From positions 381,495 through 445,494 of the forward strand of contig NZ_KB893653.1 of the NCBI RefSeq assembly GCF_000374145.1: a stretch of DNA of 64,000 nt, given 5' to 3'. Positions 55,027 through 63,889 of the stretch are shown piece after piece; within the stretch, counting starts at the first letter, position 1; every line of letters starts with the position of its first letter. The notes beneath the pieces are model-generated. The model was not told where the DNA came from. It made no database searches and was given only the letters and a program-made list of their open reading frames with translations. Made by a program: the position numbers and the translations under genes. This stretch comes from Neomegalonema perideroedes DSM 15528. Lineage in GTDB: Bacteria > Pseudomonadota > Alphaproteobacteria > Rhodobacterales > Rhodobacteraceae.

Positions 55027-56544
55027 ATGACCCGCGACGCGCGCGAAGGCGCTCCATGGGATGGCGGTCCGGACGGGGAGGCGCCGCGTGAAGAATGCGG
55101 CGTTTTCGGCGTTTTCGGCGCCGCCGACGCTTCGGCTCTGGTGGCGTTGGGGCTGCACGCGCTCCAGCATCGCGGACAAGAGGCCGGGGGGATCGTCGTC
55201 TATGACGAGGCGCGCGGCGAATTCCACGCCGAGCGGCGTTTGGGTCTGGTGCGCGACAACTTCACCAGCAAAGAGGCCATCGAGGCCCTGCCGGGGGACA
55301 AGGCCATCGGCCATGTCCGCTACTCCACGGCGGGCGGCAAGGGGACGCAGACGGCGCTGCGCAACGTGCAGCCCCTTTTTGGCGAATTCGAGCCGGGCGG
55401 CTGCGCCGTGGCCCATAACGGCAATCTGACCAATGCGGTGCATCTGCGGCGCTATCTGACTCAGCGCGGCTCGATCTTCCAGTCCGATTCCGACACGGAA
55501 TGCGTCATTCATCTCATGGCGCGCTCGATTCAGGGCCCGATCCGCGAGCGCATGGAGGACGCCCTGCGCGCCGTGGAGGGCGCCTTCTCGGTGGTGGCTC
55601 TGACGCGCGGGATGATGATCGGCGTGCGCGATCCTCTGGGGATGCGGCCTCTGGTGATCGGGCGGCGGGGCGAGGCTTGGGTTCTGGCCTCCGAGACCTG
55701 CGCCCTCGACATCATCGGCGCGGAATATCTGCGCGACGTCGAGCCCGGCGAGATGGTGACCATCACCGACGAGGGCCTGCGCAGCTCGCGGCCTTTCCCG
55801 CCCGCCGCGCGGCGCTTCTGCATCTTCGAATATGTTTATTTCGCGCGCCCCGACAGCTTCGTGGACGGACGCGGCGTCTATGAGACCCGCCGCCGCATCG
55901 GCGAGGAGCTGGCCCGCGAGCAGCCCGCGGAAGCGGATCTCGTCTGCCCGGTGCCGGATAGCGGCGTGCCCGCCGCCATCGGCTATGCGCGGGAATCGGG
56001 CATTCCCTTCGATTACGGCATCATCCGCAATCACTATATCGGCCGCACCTTCATCGAGCCGAGCGAGCAGATCCGCAATATGGGCGTGCGGCTCAAGCTC
56101 AACGTGAATCGGGCGCTGGTCGAGGGCAAGCGCGTGATTCTGGTCGATGATTCCGTGGTGCGCGGCACCACCTCGCTGAAGATCATGCAGATGGTCCGCG
56201 ACGCGGGGGCCAAAGAGGTTCATTTCCGCATCGCCTCGCCCCCGACCTCCTGGCCCTGCTATTACGGCGTGGACACGCCCGAGCGCGACAAGCTGCTGGC
56301 CGCTCAGCATGACGTCGAGGGCATGCGCCGCTTCATCGGCGTGGACAGCCTCGGCTTCATCTCGCTGGACGGCCTGTATCGGGCCTGCGGCGAGGCCGAG
56401 GGCCGTCAGGCCGCCGCGCCGCAATTCTGCGACGCCTGTTTCTCGGGCGATTATCCGATCCGTCCCCGCGACGCCGAAGCCGGGCTCACGGGGCCGGGCT
56501 GCGCGCCGAAACGGCCGGTTCTGGTGACGAGGAAAGCCTCATGA
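55027..56544 (+). CDS. purF: Amidophosphoribosyltransferase
   Basis: A 505-aa enzyme for the first committed step of purine synthesis. After a cleaved propeptide the glutaminase nucleophile is C24 in EECGVFGVFG. The class II glutaminase domain continues with HRGQEAGGIVVYDEARGEFH and VRYSTAGGKGTQ. The phosphoribosyltransferase domain has the PRPP loop VILVDDSVVRGTTSLKIMQM and a C-terminal cysteine-rich end (FCDACFSGDYP). AAGGAG at 55012-55017 is 9 bases before ATG 55027, whereas ATG 55018 directly abuts it; hence this start. Overlaps the SDR gene by ATGA. Confidence 0.97.
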   Translation: MTRDAREGAPWDGGPDGEAPREECGVFGVFGAADASALVALGLHALQHRGQEAGGIVVYDEARGEFHAERRLGLVRDNFTSKEAIEALPGDKAIGHVRYSTAGGKGTQTALRNVQPLFGEFEPGGCAVAHNGNLTNAVHLRRYLTQRGSIFQSDSDTECVIHLMARSIQGPIRERMEDALRAVEGAFSVVALTRGMMIGVRDPLGMRPLVIGRRGEAWVLASETCALDIIGAEYLRDVEPGEMVTITDEGLRSSRPFPPAARRFCIFEYVYFARPDSFVDGRGVYETRRRIGEELAREQPAEADLVCPVPDSGVPAAIGYARESGIPFDYGIIRNHYIGRTFIEPSEQIRNMGVRLKLNVNRALVEGKRVILVDDSVVRGTTSLKIMQMVRDAGAKEVHFRIASPPTSWPCYYGVDTPERDKLLAAQHDVEGMRRFIGVDSLGFISLDGLYRACGEAEGRQAAAPQFCDACFSGDYPIRPRDAEAGLTGPGCAPKRPVLVTRKAS

Positions 56545-57212
56545 GCAAGCGTTTCACGGAGAAGGTGGCTCTGGTCTTCGGGGCCTCGCGGGGATTGGGC
56601 CGGGCCATCGCTCTGGAGCTGGGCGAGGCGGGGGCTCAGGTGATCGCCTCGGCCCGCACCGAAGGCGCTTTGACCGAACTCGACGACGCGGTGCAGGCCG
56701 CGGGCGGCCCGCCCGTGGTGCTGGCGCCGCTGGATCTGCTGGACGCGGGGGCTCTGGACCGGCTCGGGGCGGTGCTCTTCGAGCGCTGGGGGCGTCTGGA
56801 CATCCTCGTCAATTGCGCGGCCCATGCGCCGCCTCTGACGCCGGTGGCCCACGCCGCCTTCAAGGAGGTGGACCGCGCCTTCGGCGTGAACGCCTTCGCG
56901 GTGCAGCGCATGGCGCGGGCTTTCGATCCTCTGCTCTCGGCGGCGCCTTCGGCGCGGGCGCTCTTCATGACCGACGATAAGACCAGCCGGGCCTATTGGG
57001 GGCCTTACGCCGCCTCCAAGGCGGCGGGAGCGGCCTTCGCGGCGGCCTATCGGGCCGAGAAGGAATCGGGATCGGTCAAGGTGGAGATCTATGCGCCGCC
57101 CGCCATGCCGACCGCTCTGCGCGGCCGTTTCTATCCGGGCGAGGACCGGACCAAGCTGACCAAGCCGCGCCAAGTGGCCGCCGACGTGGTGGGCAAGCTG
57201 CTCGCCATCTGA
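56541..57212 (+). CDS. Short-chain dehydrogenase/reductase
   Basis: A 223-aa Rossmann oxidoreductase: nucleotide-binding VALVFGASRGLGRAIALELG, adenine-side DLLDAG, LVNCAAHAPPLTP (NNAG variant NCAA) and the catalytic Tyr-x3-Lys in YWGPYAASKAAGAAF. The usual catalytic Ser position before the Tyr is in DDKTSRAYWG. Substrate unknown. SDR genes are commonly found directly after purF in alphaproteobacteria; the ATGA overlap supports co-translation here. Short but complete for a classical SDR. Confidence 0.9.
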   Translation: MSKRFTEKVALVFGASRGLGRAIALELGEAGAQVIASARTEGALTELDDAVQAAGGPPVVLAPLDLLDAGALDRLGAVLFERWGRLDILVNCAAHAPPLTPVAHAAFKEVDRAFGVNAFAVQRMARAFDPLLSAAPSARALFMTDDKTSRAYWGPYAASKAAGAAFAAAYRAEKESGSVKVEIYAPPAMPTALRGRFYPGEDRTKLTKPRQVAADVVGKLLAI

Positions 57213-57235
57213 AAGGCCGGGGAGATGCGGGAGAC

Positions 57236-57646
57236 ATGAGCGTGAACAGACGGATTCTCGGAGCGGCGAGCTTCGCGGCGGGATTTTCGGCGGCGGCTCC
57301 GGCTTGGGCGCGGATCTGCGCCATGGAGAAGCCCGATTGGGACGGCCTGCCGGTGCCTTGGCGCGTGGATCTCGTCGAGTTCCTCATCACGCCGCTGGGC
57401 TTCGGCGTGATCGTCATGGTCTGCGTGGCGCTGATGTTCGGCCGGGCCTCGCTTTTGGCTCTGGCGGCGGGATTCTGCGCGCTGGTCGCCGTCTTCCGCC
57501 TCTTGCGGACGGATTCCCTCGCCTACGCCATGGGCGCCGAGGGCTGCGCGCCCAATCCTTGGATCTCCGGCGCGACGCTGCTGCTTCTGGCTCTGGCTCT
57601 GGCGGCTCTGGCCCTTTGGCGCAGGCGCGCGACGCGGCGGGTCTGA
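57236..57646 (+). CDS. Small membrane protein of unknown family
   Basis: A 136-aa protein starting MSVNRRILGAASFAAGFSAA, a probable signal peptide or first helix. The two cysteines in ICAMEKPDW and EGCAPNPW flank three further hydrophobic segments (ITPLGFGVIVMVCVALMFG, SLLALAAGFCALVAVFRLL, GATLLLLALALAALALWRRR). I recognise no domain. ATG 57236 has GGGGAGATGCGGGAG upstream. Probably in the purF-SDR transcript. Its stop TGA directly abuts the stop of the convergent DUF2867 gene, forming TGATCA. Confidence 0.65.
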   Translation: MSVNRRILGAASFAAGFSAAAPAWARICAMEKPDWDGLPVPWRVDLVEFLITPLGFGVIVMVCVALMFGRASLLALAAGFCALVAVFRLLRTDSLAYAMGAEGCAPNPWISGATLLLLALALAALALWRRRATRRV

Positions 57647-58138
57647 TCAGCCGCCCGCCTCCGCCTCCAGCCGCCGCTTCAGACGCCTGAGCATGCCGCC
57701 GACGATCAGCTTATGCGCCGGGCCGACCGGCGCCATATAGGCGCGTCCGAAGGCGTTATGCGTCACGACCGAGGAGGTGATCGTGAGCCTGCGCCCCTCG
57801 GCTGAGAGGGCGGTCATCACGTCGAGATGCTTGTCCCGCTCCGTCAGGACCAGAAGATCCGGGGCCTGATGCTCCACGAGGAAGAAATCCAGATGATCGC
57901 CCGCCGCGACGCTGGTCCGGGGCGCGCCTGAGAATCCGCCGATCCGCTTCACGCCGAAAGGCGCCGAGACGGCGTCCCGGATGCGGAAGGCCGCCTTCAG
58001 CAGAGGATTCGGCCGCTCCATCATGAGATTCCACGCCTCTAAAGGCGAGACCGCGCGGGGCAGCGGCGCGGAGCGGCTGTCAAAGTAATCCAGCTCCGCC
58101 GGAGGCTTCAGGAGGGCGAGGCCCTCATGCAGGATCAT
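57647..58138 (-). CDS. DUF2867 family protein
   Basis: A 163-aa soluble protein: ELDYFDSRSAPLPRAVSPLE, AWNLMMERPNPLLKAAFRIR, then the beta-rich GDHLDFFLVEHQAPDLLVLT, ERDKHLDVMTALSAEGRRLT and YMAPVGPAHKLIVGGMLRRL. This order is that of DUF2867, a START-like fold with unknown ligand. ATG 58138. It follows cckA on the same strand (29-base gap), so it may be co-transcribed with it, which I would not over-interpret. Confidence 0.8.
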   Translation of the reverse strand: MILHEGLALLKPPAELDYFDSRSAPLPRAVSPLEAWNLMMERPNPLLKAAFRIRDAVSAPFGVKRIGGFSGAPRTSVAAGDHLDFFLVEHQAPDLLVLTERDKHLDVMTALSAEGRRLTITSSVVTHNAFGRAYMAPVGPAHKLIVGGMLRRLKRRLEAEAGG

Positions 58139-58167
58139 GGCCGAACTCCTCCGGCTGGGCGCCCCGC

Positions 58168-60588
58168 CTAATTCAGGGCCTGTTTCACCTTCAGCGCCAG
58201 ATCCTTCAGCGAAAAAGGCTTGGGCAGGAAGAGGAATTCCTCGCCGCTGCGGAGATTCTTGCGGAAAGCCTCCTCGGCGTAGCCCGAGATGAAGAGGATC
58301 CGCGTGTCGCGGCCCAATTCGCGGATGCGCCCGAGCAGGGTCGGGCCGTCCATGTTCGGCATGACCACGTCCGAGATGATGAGGTCGATCTTCTGGCTCT
58401 CATCCGCGAGCAGCTCCAGCGCCTCCTCGCCCGAGGCGGCCTGAAGCACCTGATAGCCCCGCACCTCCAGAGCCCGCGAGGCGAAGCTGCGCACGGCGGC
58501 CTCGTCCTCGACCAGCAGGATCAGCCCCTTGCCCGAAAGATCGCGCGCGGCGGCGCTCTGAGCGGCTTCAGGCGCCTCCTCGGCGGCGTGGCGGGGCAGG
58601 AAGATGCGGAAGCAGGTGCCTTCGCCCAATTCGCTCTCGACGAAGACGAAGCCGTCCATCTGCTTCACCGCGCCATAGACGCTGGCCAGCCCGAGCCCCG
58701 TGCCGTTCGCGCCTTTGGTGCTGAAGAAGGGCTCGAAGATCTTGCCGAGATTCTCGCGCGGAATGCCCGAACCCGTGTCGCGGACCTCGATCAGCACGTA
58801 ATCGGCGGGCGGCAGAATGGGATTGTCGAGCCGCGCGGCCTCCTCGCGGGCCACGTTGCGCGAGGAGATGGCGATGGAGCCGCCTTCCGACATGGCGTCG
58901 CGGGCGTTGATGACGAGATTCATCAGCACCGTGAAAAAGGCGTCGGGGTCGATGTTCACCGGCCAGAGGTCGCGGGCGTGATGGGTCTCGAAGCGGATGC
59001 GCTCGCTGCTCATGCGATGAAGCATGTGGATGTTTTCGGAAAAATACTCCGTCAGCCGCACGGGGCGCTTCTTCAGAGTCTGCTGACGCGAGAAGGCCAG
59101 CAGATGCCGCACCAGAGCCGCGCCGCGATTGGCCGTCTGCTTCACCTGATTGATGTCGGCGAAGCCGGGATCTCCGGCTTCGTGGTTTTGCAGCAGAAGG
59201 TCGCAATGGCCGATGATGACCGTCAGCAGATTATTGAAGTCATGGGCCAGATTGCCGACCAATTGCCCGATGGCCTGCATCTTCTGCGACTGGGCGAATT
59301 TCAGCTCAAGGGAACGCTGCTCCGAGACGTCGATGAAATAGGCGAGGATCGCGCCGGAATCTCCGCCCTCGCGGGCCATGAAGATCTGCGCGATGCGCGG
59401 CGGGCCTTCGCGGTCGGGGAGATGGGCCTCGAAGGGCTTCACCGCCTCGCCCGCCGCCAGCGCCTTCAGAGCGGCGTCGAATTCGCGGCGGTCCTCGATC
59501 TTCACCGCCGCCGCCAGAGAAGCGCCGGGATTGAGCGCCCCTTGGGTCAGGCGCATCATATGATCGTTGGATTCGATCACGAGGCCCTCGGCGTCGGCCA
59601 CGGCGATGGCCAGAGGCGCGGCCTCGAAATATTGCGGCAGACGCGGCGCCCCCGGCGCCCGGGCCTGAGCCCGCGCGGCGCGCATCACGAAGCCATGGGC
59701 CTCGGCGGCGCCTTCGGGGCCGCGCACGAGGCGCTGCACCACCTCCGCCGCTCCGCCGCCGCGCAGACGGGCCGAGACGCGGATCTCCTCGGTCTCGGAG
59801 GCGAGGGCGGGGGAGAGGGCGGCCGCCCCCTCCTCGAAGAGATCCTCAAGCCGGGCGGGGATCGCGCCGGGCGCGCGGCCCGCCAGAGTCAGAAGCGCCG
59901 GATTGGCCTCCAGAAGGGCGCCGCCCCGGTCGGCCCGGTAATAGCCGAGGGGCAGATCCGCGCAGAGCAGCGCGGCGGCGGGCGGCGCCTCAGGCGCGGC
60001 GACGGGGAGGGGAGCGGGCTCCTCGCGGCGGATGCGCCAGAGGGTTTCGCCGCGCCCGCGCGCCAGACGCGAGACCGAAGCCGAGAACCGCGCGCCGCCT
60101 GGAGCCTGAAAGGCGTCCTCCGCGGCGCCGGAATCGAGGGCGCCCCGGATCAGGCGATAGATCCGGCCCTCCGCGTCGGAATCCGAGCCGAGCATCACCG
60201 CCAGACGCCGCCTTCCGCCCGGACCCGAAGCCACATGGGCGAAGAGCCGTCGTCCGGCGCGATTGGCGCCCAAGGCCGCGCCGAGATCGTCGACCAGCAC
60301 ATAAGCGTCGGCGGTCTCCTCCAGCGCGTAGATGGCTTCAAGGGCGTTTTGTCCGCGCCGCGCGGCGTCGAGGCTCCAGCCCAGACCCGCCGCCGTGGCC
60401 GCGCCCAAAGCCGCCGCGCCGCTCATGAGCAGCACGCGCAGGCTCGGTTCGGCGGGGCCCGCAGCGCCGATCCAGACGGCCGCCCCCGCCCCCAGACCCG
60501 CCGCGGCGGCGGCGAAGGCCACGCGCCACCCCGCGCTCAGACCGAGCGGGCGAGAGGCGGCGGAGGGGGCGGCGGTGAACTCGGCCAT
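58168..60588 (-). CDS. cckA: Hybrid histidine kinase, CckA-like
   Basis: An 806-aa cell-cycle-type kinase. Two N-terminal transmembrane helices (about residues 20-75), PAS-like regions (LYR.., YFEAAPLAIAVADAEGLVIE), then HisKA with H449 in LVGNLAHDFNNLLTVIIGHC. The ATPase domain has VLMNLVINARDAMSEGG, DTGSGIPRENLGKIFEPFFS and GTGLGLASVYGAVKQMDGF. The C-terminal receiver domain has the phospho-acceptor D740 in LIISDVVMPNMDGPTLLGRI. In Caulobacter CckA feeds ChpT and thence CtrA and CpdR. The HDFNNLLTxIIGHCDLLL wording is diagnostic for the CckA group. ATG 60588 (MAEFTAAPSA) follows a GGAGG-like site. Confidence 0.9.
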   Translation of the reverse strand: MAEFTAAPSAASRPLGLSAGWRVAFAAAAAGLGAGAAVWIGAAGPAEPSLRVLLMSGAAALGAATAAGLGWSLDAARRGQNALEAIYALEETADAYVLVDDLGAALGANRAGRRLFAHVASGPGGRRRLAVMLGSDSDAEGRIYRLIRGALDSGAAEDAFQAPGGARFSASVSRLARGRGETLWRIRREEPAPLPVAAPEAPPAAALLCADLPLGYYRADRGGALLEANPALLTLAGRAPGAIPARLEDLFEEGAAALSPALASETEEIRVSARLRGGGAAEVVQRLVRGPEGAAEAHGFVMRAARAQARAPGAPRLPQYFEAAPLAIAVADAEGLVIESNDHMMRLTQGALNPGASLAAAVKIEDRREFDAALKALAAGEAVKPFEAHLPDREGPPRIAQIFMAREGGDSGAILAYFIDVSEQRSLELKFAQSQKMQAIGQLVGNLAHDFNNLLTVIIGHCDLLLQNHEAGDPGFADINQVKQTANRGAALVRHLLAFSRQQTLKKRPVRLTEYFSENIHMLHRMSSERIRFETHHARDLWPVNIDPDAFFTVLMNLVINARDAMSEGGSIAISSRNVAREEAARLDNPILPPADYVLIEVRDTGSGIPRENLGKIFEPFFSTKGANGTGLGLASVYGAVKQMDGFVFVESELGEGTCFRIFLPRHAAEEAPEAAQSAAARDLSGKGLILLVEDEAAVRSFASRALEVRGYQVLQAASGEEALELLADESQKIDLIISDVVMPNMDGPTLLGRIRELGRDTRILFISGYAEEAFRKNLRSGEEFLFLPKPFSLKDLALKVKQALN

Positions 60589-60666
60589 GGAGGAAACCCT
60601 AAGGAAGAAAGCTGGTTGGCTGAGGCGTCTTAAAGAAGAGCGTAAAGCCAATCGCTGAACGCAGTC

Positions 60667-61881
60667 TTAACCATAGGCGAAGCGCGCGAGATAAAACCCG
60701 TCCGTGGCGCTGGCGCTCGGCCGGAGGCTCCAGCCGCGCGGATCCTCCTCCGGCCCCGCGGGCAGGGCGCGCAGATCGGGGCGGCGGGCGAGGAGGGCCT
60801 CGGCCACGCGCTGATTTTCGGTCTGAAACAACGAGCAGGTGACGTAGGAGAGGCGGCCGCCGGGGCGCAGGAAGCGGAGGGCCTCCTCCAGAATCCGCAG
60901 CTGCAGCCGCGAGACCTCCGCCAGCTTGTCGGGGGTCATGCGCCATTTCGCCTCAGGATCGCGCCGCCATGAGCCAGAACCCGAACAGGGGGCGTCCACG
61001 AAGACGTGATCCATCCGCCCCTCCAGCCCGCGCAGATCCGGGCGCAGCGCGATTCGCGCTCCGGCGCGTTCGGCGCGTTCGGGAATCTCGGCCATGCGGC
61101 GCGGCGCGACGTCATGGGCGAAGATCCGGCCTTCGCCCTCCATCAGCGCCGCCAGAGCCAGAGACTTGCCGCCGCCGCCCGCGCAATAATCCAGCAGGCT
61201 CTCGCCGGGACGCGGCAGACTGGCCGCCGCCGCCGCCTGAGACCCCGCGTCCTGCATCTCCGCCAGCCCCTCTTGATAGGCGCGGGAGGCGAGGATCTTG
61301 GCGCCCTCCGGCGCGCGCAGAGCCGTGGCGCAGATCGCCAGAGGCTCCGTCTCGATGCCGTCTTCGCGCAGAGCCTCGCGGGCCTCCTCGCGCGTGGCCT
61401 TCAGCAGATTGGCCCGCAGATCCGGCGGCGCGCGCTCGCGCAGAGCGGCGAGATTCGCCTCCGTCTCCGCGCCGAGCGAGGCCAGAGCCTCGGGCCAGAG
61501 CGCGTCCGGCCAGTCGAGGCGCACCGGGGCGGGGGCCTCGCTCAGAGGGCGCAGGGCCGCGAGGGCGCGGGTCTCGGCGGCGGTCAGGGGAGGGGGCGCA
61601 TGGCCCTCTCCGGTGAAGAGCGTCTCAGGCGCGGCGCCTTCGGCCAGAACCCGCCCGAGGACTAAGCTCCGGCCCGTCTCCTCCAGCCCGAGCGGCCAGA
61701 GCAGCGAACGCCGCCGCCGCAGGACTCCATAGACCAGATCCGCGACGGCGGCCCGGTCGCGGGATCCGGCGAAGCGCCGCGCGCGGCCCCAATCGACCAG
61801 AATCCGGTCGATGAGCCCGCCGCTCTCCAGCCAATAATCGAGGATCTCGATGGCGGCGGCCAGCCGCGCGGCGGGAGTCAT
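60667..61881 (-). CDS. RsmB/NOP-family RNA (cytosine-5) methyltransferase
   Basis: A 404-aa SAM-dependent methyltransferase, probably of 16S rRNA or tRNA cytosines. The N-terminal NusB-like region starts MTPAARLAAAIEILDYWLES. The catalytic domain has SAM motif I SLLDYCAGGGGKSLALAALM, catalytic DAPCSGSGSWRRDPEAKWRM (motif IV Cys) and VTCSLFQTENQRVAEALL (motif VI Cys). Its length is a little below E. coli RsmB (429). The start ATG 61881 overlaps the MAPEG stop (ATGA). The exact target base is uncertain. Confidence 0.88.
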   Translation of the reverse strand: MTPAARLAAAIEILDYWLESGGLIDRILVDWGRARRFAGSRDRAAVADLVYGVLRRRRSLLWPLGLEETGRSLVLGRVLAEGAAPETLFTGEGHAPPPLTAAETRALAALRPLSEAPAPVRLDWPDALWPEALASLGAETEANLAALRERAPPDLRANLLKATREEAREALREDGIETEPLAICATALRAPEGAKILASRAYQEGLAEMQDAGSQAAAAASLPRPGESLLDYCAGGGGKSLALAALMEGEGRIFAHDVAPRRMAEIPERAERAGARIALRPDLRGLEGRMDHVFVDAPCSGSGSWRRDPEAKWRMTPDKLAEVSRLQLRILEEALRFLRPGGRLSYVTCSLFQTENQRVAEALLARRPDLRALPAGPEEDPRGWSLRPSASATDGFYLARFAYG

Positions 61882-62300
61882 GCGAGGAGCGCGGGGATGA
61901 CCAGAGCCGCCCAGAAAAGCCCCAGAGCGAAGAAGCCGATTCCAAAGGCCATGCCCCGGCGCCGCACGATATTGCCGCCCAGATGCTCGAAAGCGTGCCA
62001 GACCCGCGCCAGAGCGAAGACCAGAGCCAGAATCGCCAGAAGCCAATTGGCCGAGCCGACGGCGAAGGCGATTCCCACCCCCGCGAAGAACAGCACCGGC
62101 AATTCATATTGATTGGCGAGATTGGCCTGAGCCTGACGCGCCGGAGCGGGCCAGAGGCTCGAATCCAGAGCGGTGTCCTGAAGCTTCACGCCCGCTTTGA
62201 TCGCCGCGCTGCGGCGGCGCATGAGGATGACGTAGACCGCGAAGGTCAGCGCGACCTGCAAAGCCGCGGCGAGCAGCAGAATCTTGGCGGAGAGGATCAC
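61878..62300 (-). CDS. MAPEG family membrane protein
   Basis: A 140-aa protein with four transmembrane segments: ILSAKILLLAAALQVALTFA, the polar motif ARQAQANLANQYELPVLFFA (N-x-x-x-Q/E-x-P signature), then two more helices containing ARVWHAFEHLGGNIVRRRGM. Family members conjugate or isomerise lipophilic substrates with glutathione; the organism makes glutathione (gshA above). Substrate unknown. Coupled to the rRNA methyltransferase gene by ATGA. Confidence 0.88.
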   Translation of the reverse strand: MILSAKILLLAAALQVALTFAVYVILMRRRSAAIKAGVKLQDTALDSSLWPAPARQAQANLANQYELPVLFFAGVGIAFAVGSANWLLAILALVFALARVWHAFEHLGGNIVRRRGMAFGIGFFALGLFWAALVIPALLA

Positions 62301-62466
62301 GGAAGGCGCCTTTCAAAGCGGGATGCGAAGGAGCGGGAGGATGCCGCCTCCCCCTCCGAAAGGCAAGAAGCCGCAGGAGAGGGGCGGTCTGGCGGCGGTT
62401 GCGGCGGGCTTTCGGCTCTGCTATCGCGGCGGCGTCTCCGCGCTCTGCTGATTGAAAGGCCTCGTC

Positions 62467-63771
62467 ATGGTTCCGCGCTATTCCCGCCCCGCAATGACCG
62501 CGCTCTGGGAGCCGGCGACGAAATTCCGCATCTGGTTCGAGATCGAAGCCTACGCCACCGAGGCTCTGGCGAAGATCGGCGTGGTGCCGCAATCGGCGGC
62601 GGATGCGGTCTGGAAGGCGAAGGACGTCGAATTCGACGTGGCCCGCATCGACGAGATCGAACGCGAGGTCAAACATGACGTCATCGCCTTTCTGACCCAT
62701 CTTTCCGAGCATGTCGGGCCGGAGGCGCGCTTCGTCCATCAGGGCCTGACCAGCTCCGACGTGCTGGACACCTGCCTCAACGTGCAGCTCGTGCGCGCCA
62801 GCGACATTCTGCTGGCCGATCTCGACGCGCTGCTGGCCGCGATCAAGCGCCGGGCCTATGAGCATAAAGACACGCCCACCATGGGCCGCAGCCATGGAAT
62901 CCACGCCGAGCCGGTGACCTTCGGCCTCAAGCTCGCGGGCTATTACGCCGAATTCTCCCGCGCGAAGGCCCGCCTTCTGGCGGCGCGGGCGGAAGTCGCC
63001 ACCTGCGCCATCTCCGGCGCCGTGGGCACCTTCGCCAACGTCGATCCCAGCGTGGAGGCCTATGTGGCCGAAAAGCTCGGGCTGGAGATCGAGCCGGTTT
63101 CGACTCAGGTCATCCCGCGCGACCGCCACGCCATGTTCTTCGCGACTCTGGGCGTGATCGCCTCCTCCGTCGAGCGGCTGGCCATCGAGATCCGCCACCT
63201 CCAGCGCACCGAGGTTCTGGAGGCCGAGGAATATTTCTCGCCCGGCCAGAAGGGCAGCTCGGCCATGCCCCATAAGCGCAATCCGGTGCTGACCGAGAAT
63301 CTGACGGGCCTCGCCCGCGTGGTGCGCGGCGCCGTGGTCCCCGCCATGGAGAACGTGGCGCTCTGGCATGAGCGCGACATCTCCCACAGCTCCGTCGAGC
63401 GCTTCATCGGGCCGGACGCGACCATCACCCTCGATTTCGCCCTCGCGCGGCTGACCGGCGTGATCGACAAGCTCATCGTCTATCCCGAGCGGATGATGGA
63501 GAACCTCAATAAGTTCAGGGGCCTCGTGCATTCGCAGCGGATTCTTCTCGCGCTCACCCAAAAGGGCGTCAGCCGCGAAGATTCCTATCGCCTCGTGCAG
63601 CGCAACGCCATGAAGGTCTGGGAGCAGGGCAAGGACTTCCTGACCGAACTCAAGGCTGACGCCGATGTGACGAAGGCCCTCAGCCCCGCCGAACTCGAAG
63701 GCCTCTTCGATCTCGGCCACCACACTCGCCATGTGAAGACCATCTTCGCCCGGGTCTTCGGCGAGGCCTGA
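62467..63771 (+). CDS. purB: Adenylosuccinate lyase
   Basis: A 434-aa enzyme of purine synthesis that releases fumarate from SAICAR and adenylosuccinate. MVPRYSRPAMTALWEPATKF is the family start; THLSEHVGPEARFVHQGLTS, TMGRSHGIHAEPVTFGLKLA and the superfamily signature GSSAMPHKRNPVLTEN (with the catalytic Ser of the mobile loop) are present. Length normal. ATG 62467; the frame opens 5 codons earlier. It is divergent to MAPEG and ends at a family A repeat. Confidence 0.97.
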   Translation: MVPRYSRPAMTALWEPATKFRIWFEIEAYATEALAKIGVVPQSAADAVWKAKDVEFDVARIDEIEREVKHDVIAFLTHLSEHVGPEARFVHQGLTSSDVLDTCLNVQLVRASDILLADLDALLAAIKRRAYEHKDTPTMGRSHGIHAEPVTFGLKLAGYYAEFSRAKARLLAARAEVATCAISGAVGTFANVDPSVEAYVAEKLGLEIEPVSTQVIPRDRHAMFFATLGVIASSVERLAIEIRHLQRTEVLEAEEYFSPGQKGSSAMPHKRNPVLTENLTGLARVVRGAVVPAMENVALWHERDISHSSVERFIGPDATITLDFALARLTGVIDKLIVYPERMMENLNKFRGLVHSQRILLALTQKGVSREDSYRLVQRNAMKVWEQGKDFLTELKADADVTKALSPAELEGLFDLGHHTRHVKTIFARVFGEA

Positions 63772-63776
63772 GCCGA

Positions 63777-63819
63777 GCGCGATCCGAAAACTGGGAACCG
63801 GTTTTCGGAGAAATCGCGC
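63777..63819. repeat. Intergenic hairpin repeat, family A copy 2
   Basis: Outer arms GCGCGAT (63777-63783) and ATCGCGC (63813-63819); inner TCCGAAAA and TTTTCGGA around CTGGGAACCGG. It matches the copy at 3597-3639 at almost every position and also lies directly after a stop codon between convergent genes. Confidence 0.8.
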
Positions 63820-63834
63820 GCCCCTTAAAACAGC

Positions 63835-63863
63835 AAAAAGCCCGCTCCCTTTCGGGAGCGGGC
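63835..63863 (-). terminator. Intrinsic terminator of the aquaporin gene
   Basis: Perfect 10-bp stem GCCCGCTCCC (63840-63849) and GGGAGCGGGC (63854-63863) with a TTTC loop. The AAAAA at 63835-63839 gives a U-tract on the minus strand. Confidence 0.85.
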
Positions 63864-63889
63864 CATGTTTCCTGCGAGAGGTCCGAAGC

